A stretch of 64,000 bases of DNA from WVYX01 sp039592335 (GCA_039592335.1 JBDHBX010000010.1:37339-101338); one strand, 5' to 3'; shown: positions 43,137 to 54,589, numbered from the stretch's first letter. Notes: generated by a model not told the origin, from the letters alone. A program made the numbers and translations.

Positions 43137-44401
43137 GGACGCCTCCTCCCCGCTGGCTCGAGGTACACGCCGTCCGCGGCTTCCAGCACGTCCACGCGTT
43201 CGAGCACGTCCTCACGGAAGTAGGCGGTGATGCGTCCGCCACGGGAGTAGTTGATCGAGGGAGGGCCGAAGCGCAGCGGGCTCTCGTAGATGTTGTAGAA
43301 GGCCTGCGCGTGGCCGCGGGCTTCCAACAGCACGATGATGCGACGCCCGGACGGCGCGTCATCGAACCGCGCCACGAGGGTGTCGCCCGCCATCCAGTCC
43401 GGCTCGGCCGTCAGCGTATCCATTAGAGAGACTGCCCTGGCGATCCCGAAGCTGCGCACCTCGGTCAAGACCTGGTCGGGGCTGTCGATCGCGATGGAAT
43501 CCGCCTCCATTTCGTACTGCGTCGACTCCGCCTGCGAGCGCGCCGAGTCACCCCACACCGAGCCGCCCTGCACCATGTCGTCCGCCACGTTGAACTCGAT
43601 CGTGTCACCCGCCACCCGCCACTCGGCGCTGCGTGCCCGGCCATGCTCCTGCGCCTGCACCCACGTCAGCTCATCGTCGGTAAGCCGAAACGCGACACGC
43701 TCCCCCAGGATCGTGTAGCCGACGGAGTCCGTCCCCGCGGCCTGCGCGCGCCCGATCAGCACACCCTCCCCACGATCCATCTTCAGGACCGCGCTGTCGC
43801 CGCTCGCCGCGAAGTCCTCCCGGTCGATGGTGACCGCACCACCCGCCCACGCGTCCGACTCGCCGCGCAGCCGCACGTGGTCGCCGCGGATGATGTAGGG
43901 CATCGCCTCCGGGTCACGCGTGGGGCGGTACTCCACCAGCGGACGGTCGACCGCGTAGAGCTCCGACGTGTCGCGCAGGCTGGCCACGGCCCGCAGATAG
44001 AGCAGGTTGGGACCCTCCAGCACCGCACCGGTGGACTGGTTCTCGAGGCGCACGTCGCCGAAGGCCTCGAGACGCTCATCGCCCGGGTAGTAGCGCGCCC
44101 GTTCGGCGTCGAGGAATATCGAGGCATCCTGGAACCGCACCGAGCCGATGAACTCCATGAGATCCTGCTCGGAAAACCACGCGACGCTGTCGGCCTGCAT
44201 GGTGGTCGGCTGGTCGAGGCATCGCGCGAACACGCCACCCGCTCCGAACTGATGGAACTGGCCGGGGGCGATCTCGATGTGCCGCCCGACGCGCGCGCTG
44301 TCGAGCTGCGGCCGGCACGTGCCGGGGCCCTGCGCCAGGCCGACCCCCGGGAGGACCAGTCCCACCAACAGCGTCGCGCAGATCCGCACCCGGCGCACCA
44401 C
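43133..44401 (-). CDS. lptA: LptA/OstA-like periplasmic LPS transport protein, long form
   Basis: A 422-residue secreted protein with a signal peptide (about 1-23, ending GLAQ). It consists of repeated short beta-strand units of the OstA/LptA jellyroll type (for example the MQADSVAWFSE..FIGSVRFQDASIFLDAE region, about 68-103, and similar units to about 390). Proteobacterial LptA is about 185 residues, so this is roughly twice as long, like OstA-like proteins of Bacteroidota. It should form the periplasmic LPS bridge. GTG start overlaps the lptC stop by one base; the end overlaps lptB. Confidence 0.8.
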   Translation of the reverse strand: MVRRVRICATLLVGLVLPGVGLAQGPGTCRPQLDSARVGRHIEIAPGQFHQFGAGGVFARCLDQPTTMQADSVAWFSEQDLMEFIGSVRFQDASIFLDAERARYYPGDERLEAFGDVRLENQSTGAVLEGPNLLYLRAVASLRDTSELYAVDRPLVEYRPTRDPEAMPYIIRGDHVRLRGESDAWAGGAVTIDREDFAASGDSAVLKMDRGEGVLIGRAQAAGTDSVGYTILGERVAFRLTDDELTWVQAQEHGRARSAEWRVAGDTIEFNVADDMVQGGSVWGDSARSQAESTQYEMEADSIAIDSPDQVLTEVRSFGIARAVSLMDTLTAEPDWMAGDTLVARFDDAPSGRRIIVLLEARGHAQAFYNIYESPLRFGPPSINYSRGGRITAYFREDVLERVDVLEAADGVYLEPAGRRRP

Positions 44402-44943
44402 TACCGCCTCACCTCCATCTCACCCACGCGGCCGCGCCGCGGGTTCTGCGTCTCCACGTTGGTGAAGTCTGGGTCGGCTGTGAACCCGGCACCCTCGAGG
44501 TGTTGATCCGGCGCGTCGAACACGAAGGCCTCGGGACCCGTGATGCGATCCTCCCGCCTAACGTAGCGCAGGATCGAGGTCGTCAGCACGCGGTTGTCCG
44601 GCGTTTCGGCGACCACGTCGCCCCGCGCCTCCATGTCGCCGCTGCGCCAGTCGTAGGTTCCGTCGATCGCGGTCACGGTAGAGGAGAGCTCGCCGGTCGG
44701 CGTGTAGAACCGGACAAGCAACCCGTAGAGCAGCGCCGACTGCGTCCCCTGATAGAAGAACGCGGTGTCGGCGGTGAGGCGGGCGCGGAACACCCCGTCG
44801 AGGGTGACGTTGTGGTCGAAGCCGTAGAGCACCTGGTCGGCAGTGTCGGCCGCGGCACCCGTCGTGGGTGGCTCACCGCTCCCCTTGCACGCCGCCGCGG
44901 CGAGCAGGAGGCCGGCGGCGAACACATGCCCCGCCATTTTCAT
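44401..44943 (-). CDS. lptC: LptC-like lipoprotein
   Basis: A 180-residue protein with a lipoprotein signal (hydrophobic stretch, then LAAAAC with Cys19), followed by a beta-rich LptC/OstA-like fold (about 40-175). Proteobacterial LptC is anchored by a membrane helix; a lipoprotein form is common in other diderm phyla. Position directly before the lptA-like and lptB genes supports the assignment. It overlaps kdsA by four bases. Confidence 0.8.
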   Translation of the reverse strand: MKMAGHVFAAGLLLAAAACKGSGEPPTTGAAADTADQVLYGFDHNVTLDGVFRARLTADTAFFYQGTQSALLYGLLVRFYTPTGELSSTVTAIDGTYDWRSGDMEARGDVVAETPDNRVLTTSILRYVRREDRITGPEAFVFDAPDQHLEGAGFTADPDFTNVETQNPRRGRVGEMEVRR

Positions 44944-45764
44944 CGCGACCACGGCACGGCTCCCTTCTCTCTCACGGCGTGCCACACTTCCAGCGCGCGC
45001 TCCACCATGGGTGCGAGGTCGGCCAGCGGCCACATGCTCGCGCCGTCGCTGAGCGCGGTCTCGGGCTCGGGGTGCGTCTCCACGAAGAACCCTTCCGCCC
45101 CGGCTGCCGCGGCGGCAAGGAGCAGCCGCGGCACGTGCCCGCGCTCGCCACCGCTCGTACCGCCCGCACCCCGCCCCGGCTGCTGCACCGCGTGCGTGGC
45201 GTCGAACAGCACAATTGCGCCCGTCGCCTCGGCAAGCCGCCGGAAGTTGCGCATGTCCACCACCAGGTCGCCATAGCCGAAGAACGTGCCCCGCTCGGTG
45301 ACGGCAATCTCGTGACCACCCCCGTCGCGCACCTTCTCCACCGCCCCGCGCATCGCTTCGGGCGACATCCACTGCCCCTTCTTGATGTTGACCGGCCGCC
45401 CCGTGGCGCCGACCGCCCGCAGCAGATCCGTTTGCCGGCACAGGAACGCCGGCACCTGCAGCGCGTCCACCACCGCCGCTACGCACTCCGCCTGCCACGG
45501 CTCGTGCACGTCGGTGAGCACCGGCAAACCGCTCTCCGCACGCACTCGCGCCAGCGCCTCGAGCCCGGCCTCGAGCCCGGGCCCCCGCGGGGCGTCGACA
45601 CCCGCCCGGTTGGCCTTGTCGAAGCTCGCCTTGTACACGACGCGAAGGCCGAGCTTCGTGGAAAGCTCGGCCAACTGGGCTGCGATCGCGAGGTTGGTCG
45701 CGTCGCTCTCCACGACGCATGGGCCTGCGACGAGCAGCGGCGTCGGTGACCAGAATGCCGTCAT
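44940..45764 (-). CDS. kdsA: 3-deoxy-D-manno-octulosonate-8-phosphate synthase
   Basis: KdsA condenses phosphoenolpyruvate with arabinose-5-phosphate to make Kdo8P for LPS. The 274-residue TIM-barrel protein has the AGPCVVES motif (about 13-20) whose Cys marks the metal-dependent class; E. coli KdsA has Asn at that position. It also has YKASFDKANR (about 44-53), LTDVHEP (about 83-89), and the NIKKGQW block near residue 125. It is followed by lptC (ATGA) and preceded by pyrG with a one-base gap. Confidence 0.95.
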   Translation of the reverse strand: MTAFWSPTPLLVAGPCVVESDATNLAIAAQLAELSTKLGLRVVYKASFDKANRAGVDAPRGPGLEAGLEALARVRAESGLPVLTDVHEPWQAECVAAVVDALQVPAFLCRQTDLLRAVGATGRPVNIKKGQWMSPEAMRGAVEKVRDGGGHEIAVTERGTFFGYGDLVVDMRNFRRLAEATGAIVLFDATHAVQQPGRGAGGTSGGERGHVPRLLLAAAAAGAEGFFVETHPEPETALSDGASMWPLADLAPMVERALEVWHAVREKGAVPWSR

Positions 45765-45765
45765 G

Positions 45766-47402
<1,637 letters not shown>

Positions 47403-47406
<4 letters not shown>

Positions 47407-48149
47407 GGCCCTACCCTTTGGCCCATCGTGTCCGCGTATCGCTCCGCCGCAACGAGATCCTCCTCCGTATCCACACTCGGCGGTGCCGGCGTGTCGATCG
47501 TCGCCACGCCGATGGGAATGCCGTGCGCCAGCGGCCGCAGCTGTTCCAGCCCGTCCGCACGTTCCTCCGCCGCCTCGGGCAGCGCCGCCCAACGCAACAA
47601 GGCCCGCCGCTCGTACGCATAAATGCCTATGTGGTGCCGAACCTCAACCTCGCAGGCCCACGCACCCGACGCCGGGAGCCGCCGCGAGAAGCGCAGCGCG
47701 TGGCCGTTGCCGTCCACCACGACCTTCACCCGATTCACGTCGGCGACGTCCTCCGTCGCGAGCGGTGATGCCGCCGTCCCGATCGGATCGCCACGCAGCA
47801 CCCGCTCGACCGCGCCGTCCACGGCTTCCACCTGAAAGAACGGCTCGTCCCCCTGCACGTTCAACACCGCATCGAATCGGGCGAATCCGGTCATTCCGGC
47901 CACCGCCGCCGCCCGTTCCGTGCCACAGCGCATTCCCGCATCGGTCAGAATACCTTCCACACCGAGCGGGGCCACCGCATCGACAACGCGCTGGTCGTCG
48001 GTCGCCACCACGACCTCCTGCGCCACGCCGAGCTCCAGCACGCGTCGCGCCACCAGACGCACGAGTGGCTCGCCGGAAAGGAGACGAAGGGGCTTGTGGG
48101 GAAGACGGGTCGAACCGAGACGGGCCGGAATGATACAGAGGAGTTGCAC
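47403..48149 (-). CDS. kdsB: 3-deoxy-manno-octulosonate cytidylyltransferase
   Basis: KdsB activates Kdo to CMP-Kdo. The 248-residue protein has the nucleotide-binding start IIPARLGSTRLPHKPL (about 6-21), VATDDQRV near residue 49, and the NVQGDEPF motif (about 96-103). Length is normal. The start is GTG 48149 with only a weak ribosome-binding site. It begins the kdsB-pyrG-kdsA-lptCAB-rpoN run. Confidence 0.95.
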
Positions 48150-48297
48150 AGCGAAAGGTAATGCCGCCCGGGTCCGCTGTCAAAACTCGTGCCAGGACGC
48201 GCACGCCGGGGCTGATGACTGCCAACCTATTGCCCAGCAACGACTTATAGCCGTGCTTGTGGAGAGAGGGGAACGGGGAACAGTACTGTGGGCGGAC

Positions 48298-48908
<611 letters not shown>

Positions 48909-48909
<1 letters not shown>

Positions 48910-49826
48910 CACGCGCGCGGGTGAAAGTTCTTGTGTACCGTGCGCAGGTACTCGCGGTCCACGTGCGTATAGACCTGCGTGGTCGAGAGGTCCGCGTGCC
49001 CCAGCATCTCCTGCACCGCCCGGAGATCCGCACCGCCCTCCAGCAGGTGCGTCGCGAAGGTATGGCGCAACGTGTGAGGGCTGACGCGCTTGTCCAAGTC
49101 GGCGCGCTCGGCGCACCGCTTGATGATGCTCCACGCACCCACCCGCGTCAGCGGCCGGCCACGGGCGTTGAGAAAGAACCGCGCCTTGGTCTCACCGCGA
49201 TCCAGGGTGGGACGGATCTCGCGGGCGTAGAGGGCGGCCGCGCCGAGCGCACGCCGGCCGATCGGCACGAGCCGCTCTTTCGACCCCTTCCCCATCACCC
49301 GCACCAACGCGTCGTCGTACCAGATGTCCTGCATCCCCAGCGAGACGAGCTCCGACACACGCACCCCGGTAGCATAGGCCACCTCGAGCAGCGCCCGGTC
49401 GCGCCACGCCAGCGCCTGGTCGGGGTTCGGTGCCGAGAGCAGGGCCTCGAGCTCCTGGTGGGAGAGCACGTCGGGCAGCTTGCGCCATGCCTTGGGCAGC
49501 TCGAGCCGATCGCTGGGATCGCGCCCCACCTGTCCCTCGGCCACCAGGAACCGGAAGTAGGTACGGGTGGAGGAGATCTGCCGCCGGATGCTGGCGGGCG
49601 CGAGGCCGAGGTCCTTCAGGTGGTACACGAACTCGCGGAGCAGGCGCGGGGTGATGGCGCTCGGCTCCCCGACCCCACGCGAAGCCGCGTACGCCGCGAG
49701 CCGCCGTACGTCGCGCGTGTAGTTGTCCACGGTGTGGGGGCTGTTTCCGCTCTCCAAGGCGAGGAAGTCCTGGAAGCCCTCCACCCAGAAGGCGCGATCG
49801 AGATCGGCCTGGAGCGCTGTCGTCAT
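48909..49826 (-). CDS. xerD: Tyrosine recombinase XerD-type
   Basis: A 305-residue tyrosine recombinase of the XerC/XerD type that resolves chromosome dimers at dif. The N-terminal SAM-like core-binding domain covers about 12-100. The catalytic residues are complete: Arg in ATGVRVSEL, Lys in GKGSKER, His-x-x-Arg in HTLRHTFA, His in LGHADLSTTQ, and Tyr in VYTHV. Length is typical of a housekeeping Xer rather than a phage integrase, and there is no mobile element around it. Confidence 0.92.
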
Positions 49827-49827
49827 G

Positions 49828-50460
49828 TCACTCCCGCTCCGTGGGCGTCGCGTGCTCGTCGGTGTGCCAGTGCCGGCGGCCGGCCACAATCACCCACAGC
49901 ACGAACCCCACGAACAACAGGCCCACGGCCAGAACACCCCAGTTGAGTCCGCTGAGGACGCGTGCCACGTCCTCCAACCGTCCGGCCACGCGCGATACCG
50001 TGAAGACCAGCGCGGCATACCAGATGCCCGATGCCACCGCCATGGGAATGACCGCCTTGGGCCAGCTCAGATGCGCGATGCCGGCAAACGCCGGCACCAC
50101 CACCCGCACGCCCGGCACGAATCGGCTGAGGAAGATCCCCCAGGAGCCGTAGCGCTGGTACAGCCGCTCCATGCGGCGCAGTCGCTTGGGTCGGAGCAGG
50201 CGCTGCCCCAACCGCCCGGTGAAGAACTGCCGACCCAGCGTGCGACCCGTCACGTACACAGCGATCGCCCCGCCCACGTTGGCGCTCCACGTGATGCCGA
50301 AGACCGCGTTGGCCGAGATGGTCCCCCGCTGGGACAGGTATGCCCCGAGGGCTGCCGCGGTGTCCGCCGGCACCGGTGGGAAGATGTTCTCCACGGCCGC
50401 TAAGCTCCCGATGGCCCAGTAGACCCACGCGTCGGGAAGACCGAGCAGCCACTGCAGCAC
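49828..50460 (-). CDS. DedA family membrane protein (second of two)
   Basis: A 210-residue DedA/PF09335 protein. The N-terminal ENIFPPVPADTAAALGAYL block (about 24-42) and FLSRFVPGVRVVVPAFAGIAHM-like region (about 110-131) carry the conserved acidic and Arg residues. About five membrane segments; the last (about 172-195) precedes a charged tail. It differs clearly from the first DedA at 30860, so the two are diverged paralogues. GTG start; ispF ends 14 bases upstream. Confidence 0.9.
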   Translation of the reverse strand: MLQWLLGLPDAWVYWAIGSLAAVENIFPPVPADTAAALGAYLSQRGTISANAVFGITWSANVGGAIAVYVTGRTLGRQFFTGRLGQRLLRPKRLRRMERLYQRYGSWGIFLSRFVPGVRVVVPAFAGIAHLSWPKAVIPMAVASGIWYAALVFTVSRVAGRLEDVARVLSGLNWGVLAVGLLFVGFVLWVIVAGRRHWHTDEHATPTERE

Positions 50461-50473
50461 CTGCTCGAGCAGG

Positions 50474-50953
50474 TTACGCGCCTCCGAGAGAGGCGACGGC
50501 GAAGACCTGGAGACCCTTTCCCCGCCCCACCGAGTCCATCTTCTCGTTGGTCTTGGCCTTGATGGAAACGGCCGCCACGGGCAGGCCGAGGGCGCGGGAC
50601 ACGTTGTCGCGCATCGCGTCGATGTGGGGCGCGAGCTTGGGGACCTCGGTGACCACCGTGACGTCGACGTTCACGATCGTGTAGCTCGCCGCGAGGATAC
50701 GCCGCTTCACCTCCTGCAGCAGCAGCATCGAGTCGGCGTCCTTCCACCGCTGATCCGTATCGGGAAACAGCCGCCCGATGTCGCCCATCGCCGCCGCACC
50801 CAGGAGCGCATCAATCACCGCGTGGGCGACGGCGTCACCGTCGGAGTGACCCTTGAGCCCCTTGGTGTGCTTGATCTTCACGCCCCCCAGGATGAGGGGG
50901 CGCCGTTCCACGAAGACGTGGGAGTCGAATCCAATCCCGAACCGTTGGCGCAT
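50474..50953 (-). CDS. ispF: 2-C-methyl-D-erythritol 2,4-cyclodiphosphate synthase
   Basis: IspF forms the cyclodiphosphate ring in the MEP isoprenoid pathway. The 159-residue protein has the zinc-binding GIGFDSHVF motif (Asp9, His11), the GHSDGDAVAHAVIDALLGAA block (from about 36, third zinc ligand), the DIGRLFPDTD motif (about 59-68), and the AKTNEKMDSVGRG ending. Length is normal. The MEP pathway supplies polyprenyl phosphate and the menaquinone side chain used by other genes here. It diverges from the kinase gene. Confidence 0.96.
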   Translation of the reverse strand: MRQRFGIGFDSHVFVERRPLILGGVKIKHTKGLKGHSDGDAVAHAVIDALLGAAAMGDIGRLFPDTDQRWKDADSMLLLQEVKRRILAASYTIVNVDVTVVTEVPKLAPHIDAMRDNVSRALGLPVAAVSIKAKTNEKMDSVGRGKGLQVFAVASLGGA

Positions 50954-51061
50954 GGCTGCATGATAGCCGTCGATACCCCTCGCGCAACCGGCGCACGCGA
51001 CCGTACGTAGAGCCCTTGAGATCCCTTGCCGGGGGCGGCCAAGCAGGCCATCGTGAAAGCC
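50954..51061. other. Divergent intergenic region between ispF and kinase
   Basis: This 108-base gap must hold the promoters for the minus-strand ispF run and for the + strand kinase. I can recognise no clear -35/-10 pair, operator or hairpin in it. In-frame TTG 51026 and GTG 51053 could lengthen the kinase gene slightly. Confidence 0.4.
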
Positions 51062-53008
51062 ATGCCGCACGAGCCGGACCACACGTTCCTCGCACTCCAG
51101 GAAGCCCTGGTCGGCCGCTACTCGCTCGAGCGGGAGTTGGGTCGGGGCGGCATGGGCATCGTGTACCTCGCCAGGGAGGTGCGCCTCGACCGGCCCGTGG
51201 CCCTGAAGCTGCTGCCGACCAACCTGGCGCTGCTGCCCGCTCTGCGGGAGCGCTTCCTGCGCGAGGCGCGCACCGCCGCCAAGCTCTCCCACCCGAACAT
51301 CGTGCCGATCTTCGCGGTGGACGAAGTCGGCGAGTTCGTGTTCTTCGCGATGGCCTACATCGAGGGCGAGACGCTGGGCCAACGCATCCGCCGCCGCGGG
51401 CCCCTCTCCTCCTCCGACGCCGCCCGCATCCTACGGGAGATCGCCTGGGCCCTGGCGTACGCGCACGCGCAGGGTGTGGTGCACCGGGACATCAAGCCGG
51501 ACAACATCCTGCTCGAGGAAGGGTCGGGTCGCGCCCTGGTCACCGACTTCGGCATCGCGCACGTGCGCAGGGAGTCGGGCGGCAGCGCAGCGGGCGAGGT
51601 CGTGGGCACCGCGGAGTACATGAGCCCCGAGCAGGCGAGCGGCGAGGCGGTCGACGAGCGCAGCGATATGTACTCCCTCGGGGTGCTCGGGTACTACGTG
51701 CTCACGGGCTCGGTGCCGTTCGACGGACCCACGGTTTCGGCGGTGCTCGCGAAGCACATCACGCAGCCCGCGCCCCCCCTGGGCTCGGTGGCGCCCGAGG
51801 CGCCGGGGCGACTGGTTCGCGCCGTCGACCGCTGTCTCGTGAAGGAGCCCGGGGATCGGTTCGCCAATGGCGAGGAGCTCGCCGAGGCGCTGGGGCAATC
51901 CCTCGAGCTACGCCGCGACCTCCCCATGCCGCTCAGGGTGTTCGTGAAACAGAACCGCGAGTCGTTCCGCGCCTCCGGCATCCTGGCGCTGTTTCTGTTC
52001 CTGCTGTTCCCGGCGCTGATCTCGGCCCTCACGCGAGCGGACCTCACCGGCATCGGCGTCGTTGCCACGGTGATCGCGGGGTTCGCCTTGTCGCCGCTCG
52101 CCATCATGGCGCACACGGGGCGGCGGCTGCTCAAGTCGGGCTACGGCCCCGAGGACGCCCGCATGGCGCTCAAGGCCGACTTCGAGCGGCACCGCGAGGA
52201 GCTGGCCTTCGAGTACGGCCGCAAGCCCACGTGGATCGAGCGGATGGCACGTCTGGTCACCTTCGGCGGCATCGGCGGCTTCCTGGTGGGGCTGGGGGTG
52301 CTCGCCGTGGATCCGACCTGGTATCCGGCCTACGGCATCCTCGGGCTCGCCATTCCGACAGCGGTGGGCGCGGGCGTGCTGGCCGCCAATCGCTACGAGC
52401 GACGCACCGACAGCGGTGCGAGGCGCCGCATCAGGGTATGGAACTCGCGTGTCGGCGACTGGCTGTTCAAGCTCGCCGGCATCGGGCTCAAGCCAACGGC
52501 TCCCGCCGAGGCAGGGGCCTACCGCCGCACCGAGATCGCCATTGGGATGGCGGCCGACCGCCTGTTCGAGGACCTGCCAAAGGACACCCGCAAGAACCTG
52601 ACGGACCTGCCCGAGGTGGTCCGACGGCTGGAGCACGACGCCCGCAAGATGCGGATGCGGCTCGAGGACCTGAACGCCATGATCGCCAACGTGACGGGCG
52701 AGCACGCGCTGAGCCGACTGCTGGTCTCGGGCGAGGGGGACGCCCAGACGAGCGTGGCCGAGCGCAAGGACACGCTGGTCCGCGACCTGACGGCCACGCG
52801 GGACGGGGCGCAGCGGCGGCTGTCGGACGCCGTCGCATCGCTCGAAACGATCCGGCTCGGACTGCTGCGCATGCACGCCGGCAAGGGTGACATCGCGAGC
52901 ATTACGCGTGACCTCGCCTCGGCGAAGGACGTGTCGGAGGCGGTCGAGCGGCTGCTCGAGGGGCGGGAGGAGGTGGAGGCGCTACTGGAGGAGGAGCAAG
53001 GGTCCTAG
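51062..53008 (+). CDS. PknB-type Ser/Thr protein kinase with four membrane segments and coiled-coil tail
   Basis: A 648-residue Hanks-type kinase. The catalytic domain (about 20-280) has the Gly loop GRGGMGIVY (28-35), Lys49, the HRD motif (141-143) in HRDIKPDN, and DFG (162-164). GTAEYMSPEQ follows, so it should be active. After a basic linker come four hydrophobic segments (about 304-324, 328-350, 400-416, 422-442). The final 200 residues are soluble and helical, with coiled-coil-like heptads (about 540-645). There are no PASTA or TPR domains. Both termini should face the cytoplasm. No partner phosphatase lies adjacent. It shares a CTAG stop with the opposing aminotransferase gene. Confidence 0.9.
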   Translation: MPHEPDHTFLALQEALVGRYSLERELGRGGMGIVYLAREVRLDRPVALKLLPTNLALLPALRERFLREARTAAKLSHPNIVPIFAVDEVGEFVFFAMAYIEGETLGQRIRRRGPLSSSDAARILREIAWALAYAHAQGVVHRDIKPDNILLEEGSGRALVTDFGIAHVRRESGGSAAGEVVGTAEYMSPEQASGEAVDERSDMYSLGVLGYYVLTGSVPFDGPTVSAVLAKHITQPAPPLGSVAPEAPGRLVRAVDRCLVKEPGDRFANGEELAEALGQSLELRRDLPMPLRVFVKQNRESFRASGILALFLFLLFPALISALTRADLTGIGVVATVIAGFALSPLAIMAHTGRRLLKSGYGPEDARMALKADFERHREELAFEYGRKPTWIERMARLVTFGGIGGFLVGLGVLAVDPTWYPAYGILGLAIPTAVGAGVLAANRYERRTDSGARRRIRVWNSRVGDWLFKLAGIGLKPTAPAEAGAYRRTEIAIGMAADRLFEDLPKDTRKNLTDLPEVVRRLEHDARKMRMRLEDLNAMIANVTGEHALSRLLVSGEGDAQTSVAERKDTLVRDLTATRDGAQRRLSDAVASLETIRLGLLRMHAGKGDIASITRDLASAKDVSEAVERLLEGREEVEALLEEEQGS

Positions 53009-54156
53009 CGCCCCAGGCCCCGGAGGCGGTTCCCCGCCTCACGCAGCGTATCCAGCTTCTTGCAGAACGCGAACCGCACTAGCGTGCGGCCCTGCTCTGC
53101 GTCGCCGAAGAAGCTGGAGCCGGGCACGGGCGCGACCCCGACCTCACTCGTGAGCCACGTCGCGAACTCGTCGTCCGTCTGGTCGCTGATCTCGGAGAAG
53201 TCGGCCAGCACGTAGTACGACCCTTCCGGCGGCTCCAGCTTGAACCCGGCGTCGAGCAGACCGCGACACAGCACCTCGCGGCGCTCGCGGTACTCGTCCG
53301 CCAGGTTGTCGTAGTAATCCCGGTCCAGCAGCTCGAGCCCCGCCGCCACACCTTCCTGCAGCGGCGCCGGCGCCCCCACGGTGAGGAAGTCGTGCACCTT
53401 GCGGATCGCGCCGGTGATCTCGGCCGGCGCCACGATGGACCCGATGCGCCATCCGGTCACGCTGAACGTCTTCGACGCACCGCTGATCGTGATCGTGCGC
53501 GGGCGCATTCCCGGGAGCGTTGCCATGGGAATGTGCTTGCCCTCGTAGCAGATGTGCTCGTAGATCTCGTCGGTCACGGCGTAGGCGTCGTACTTGCGGC
53601 ACAGATCCGCGATGCCCTGGAGCTCATCCCGTGAGAACACTCGTCCGGTGGGGTTGTTGGGGGTGTTCACGATGATCGCGCGGGTCCGCTCCGAGAACGC
53701 CCCCGCCAGCCGCTCGAGATCGATCTGCCCGGTCACCGGCAGCGGCACGTACACCGGCTGCGCGTCGCACAGAATCGCGTCCGGCCCGTAGTTCTCGTAG
53801 TAGGGCTCGAAGACGATCACCTCGTCGCCCGGGTCCACGATGGACATCAGCGTGGTGGCCATCGCCTCGGTGGCGCCGCACGTGATCGTGATCTCAGTCT
53901 CCGGATCCACCGCCATTCCGTACCAGTCGCCGTACCGCCGGGCGAGCGCGTCGCGCAACGACTTCGCGCCCCACGTAATGGCGTACTGGTTCTGGTCCTG
54001 GCGGATGGCGAGGCGCGCCGCCTCCTTGATCACCTCGGGCGCCGGAAAGTCGGGGAACCCCTGCGCCAGGTTGATGGCGTCGTGCTCGGCGGCGATCCTG
54101 GTCATTCCCCGGATCACCGACTCGGTGAAGGTCTGGGTGCGCCTGGCGTTGTGCAT
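53005..54156 (-). CDS. PLP-dependent class I/II aminotransferase
   Basis: A 383-residue fold-type I aminotransferase. Key features: NLAQGFPDFPAP (about 29-40), the NTPNNPTGRV block near 164, DEIYEHICY near 200, and the PLP lysine in SGASKTFSVTGWRIG (about 226-240). It resembles the methionine/kynurenine/aspartate aminotransferase group (YbdL/KAT-like), but substrate cannot be assigned. ATG 54156 is used because earlier in-frame codons would run into the purE-like gene. It follows the purE-like gene with a 17-base gap. Confidence 0.9.
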   Translation of the reverse strand: MHNARRTQTFTESVIRGMTRIAAEHDAINLAQGFPDFPAPEVIKEAARLAIRQDQNQYAITWGAKSLRDALARRYGDWYGMAVDPETEITITCGATEAMATTLMSIVDPGDEVIVFEPYYENYGPDAILCDAQPVYVPLPVTGQIDLERLAGAFSERTRAIIVNTPNNPTGRVFSRDELQGIADLCRKYDAYAVTDEIYEHICYEGKHIPMATLPGMRPRTITISGASKTFSVTGWRIGSIVAPAEITGAIRKVHDFLTVGAPAPLQEGVAAGLELLDRDYYDNLADEYRERREVLCRGLLDAGFKLEPPEGSYYVLADFSEISDQTDDEFATWLTSEVGVAPVPGSSFFGDAEQGRTLVRFAFCKKLDTLREAGNRLRGLGR

Positions 54157-54173
54157 GCGCCAACCGGGAAGTG

Positions 54174-54584
54174 CTAGGTCTTTGCGACCTCGAGGATCCG
54201 CAGCGCCAGCAGCGCCGCGTTCTTGGCGTTGCCGATCCCCACGGTGGCCACCGGGCATCCCGGTGGCAGCTGCGTGATGGCGTACAGCGCGTCTACTCCG
54301 CGCAGTGGTCCGACATCGAGGGGGAGTCCCACCACCGGGAGCTCCGTGAGGGCGGCCACCGCCCCCGGCAGCGCCGCCGCCAGTCCGGCCGCCGCGATGA
54401 TCACCCGGTACCCCTTCCCCTTCGCCTCCTTGGCGAGCTGGCCCGTCTGCTCCACGTTGCGATGCGCCGACGAGATGACGAAGTCGTAGCCCACGCCCGC
54501 CTCGTCGAGCACTTTCAACGCCGCCGCTACCCGCTCCCGGTCGCTCTCGGACCCGGCAATAATCAGAATGTCTTTCTTGGCCAT
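54174..54584 (-). CDS. PurE-like protein (N5-CAIR mutase family) lacking a conserved His
   Basis: A 136-residue protein of the PurE fold: GSESDRE start, the SAHR motif with His41, and the C-terminal GVDALYAITQLPPGCPVATVGIG block. Two conserved features of true PurE differ: the Thr-Pro after SAHR is Asn-Val, and the AAHLPG motif reads AAALPG, with Ala71 replacing His. PurE is usually about 160 residues, so this is shorter. It may be a purine enzyme with relaxed motifs or a diverged paralogue; purK is not in the window. Confidence 0.72.
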   Translation of the reverse strand: MAKKDILIIAGSESDRERVAAALKVLDEAGVGYDFVISSAHRNVEQTGQLAKEAKGKGYRVIIAAAGLAAALPGAVAALTELPVVGLPLDVGPLRGVDALYAITQLPPGCPVATVGIGNAKNAALLALRILEVAKT

Positions 54585-54589
54585 GGTTG

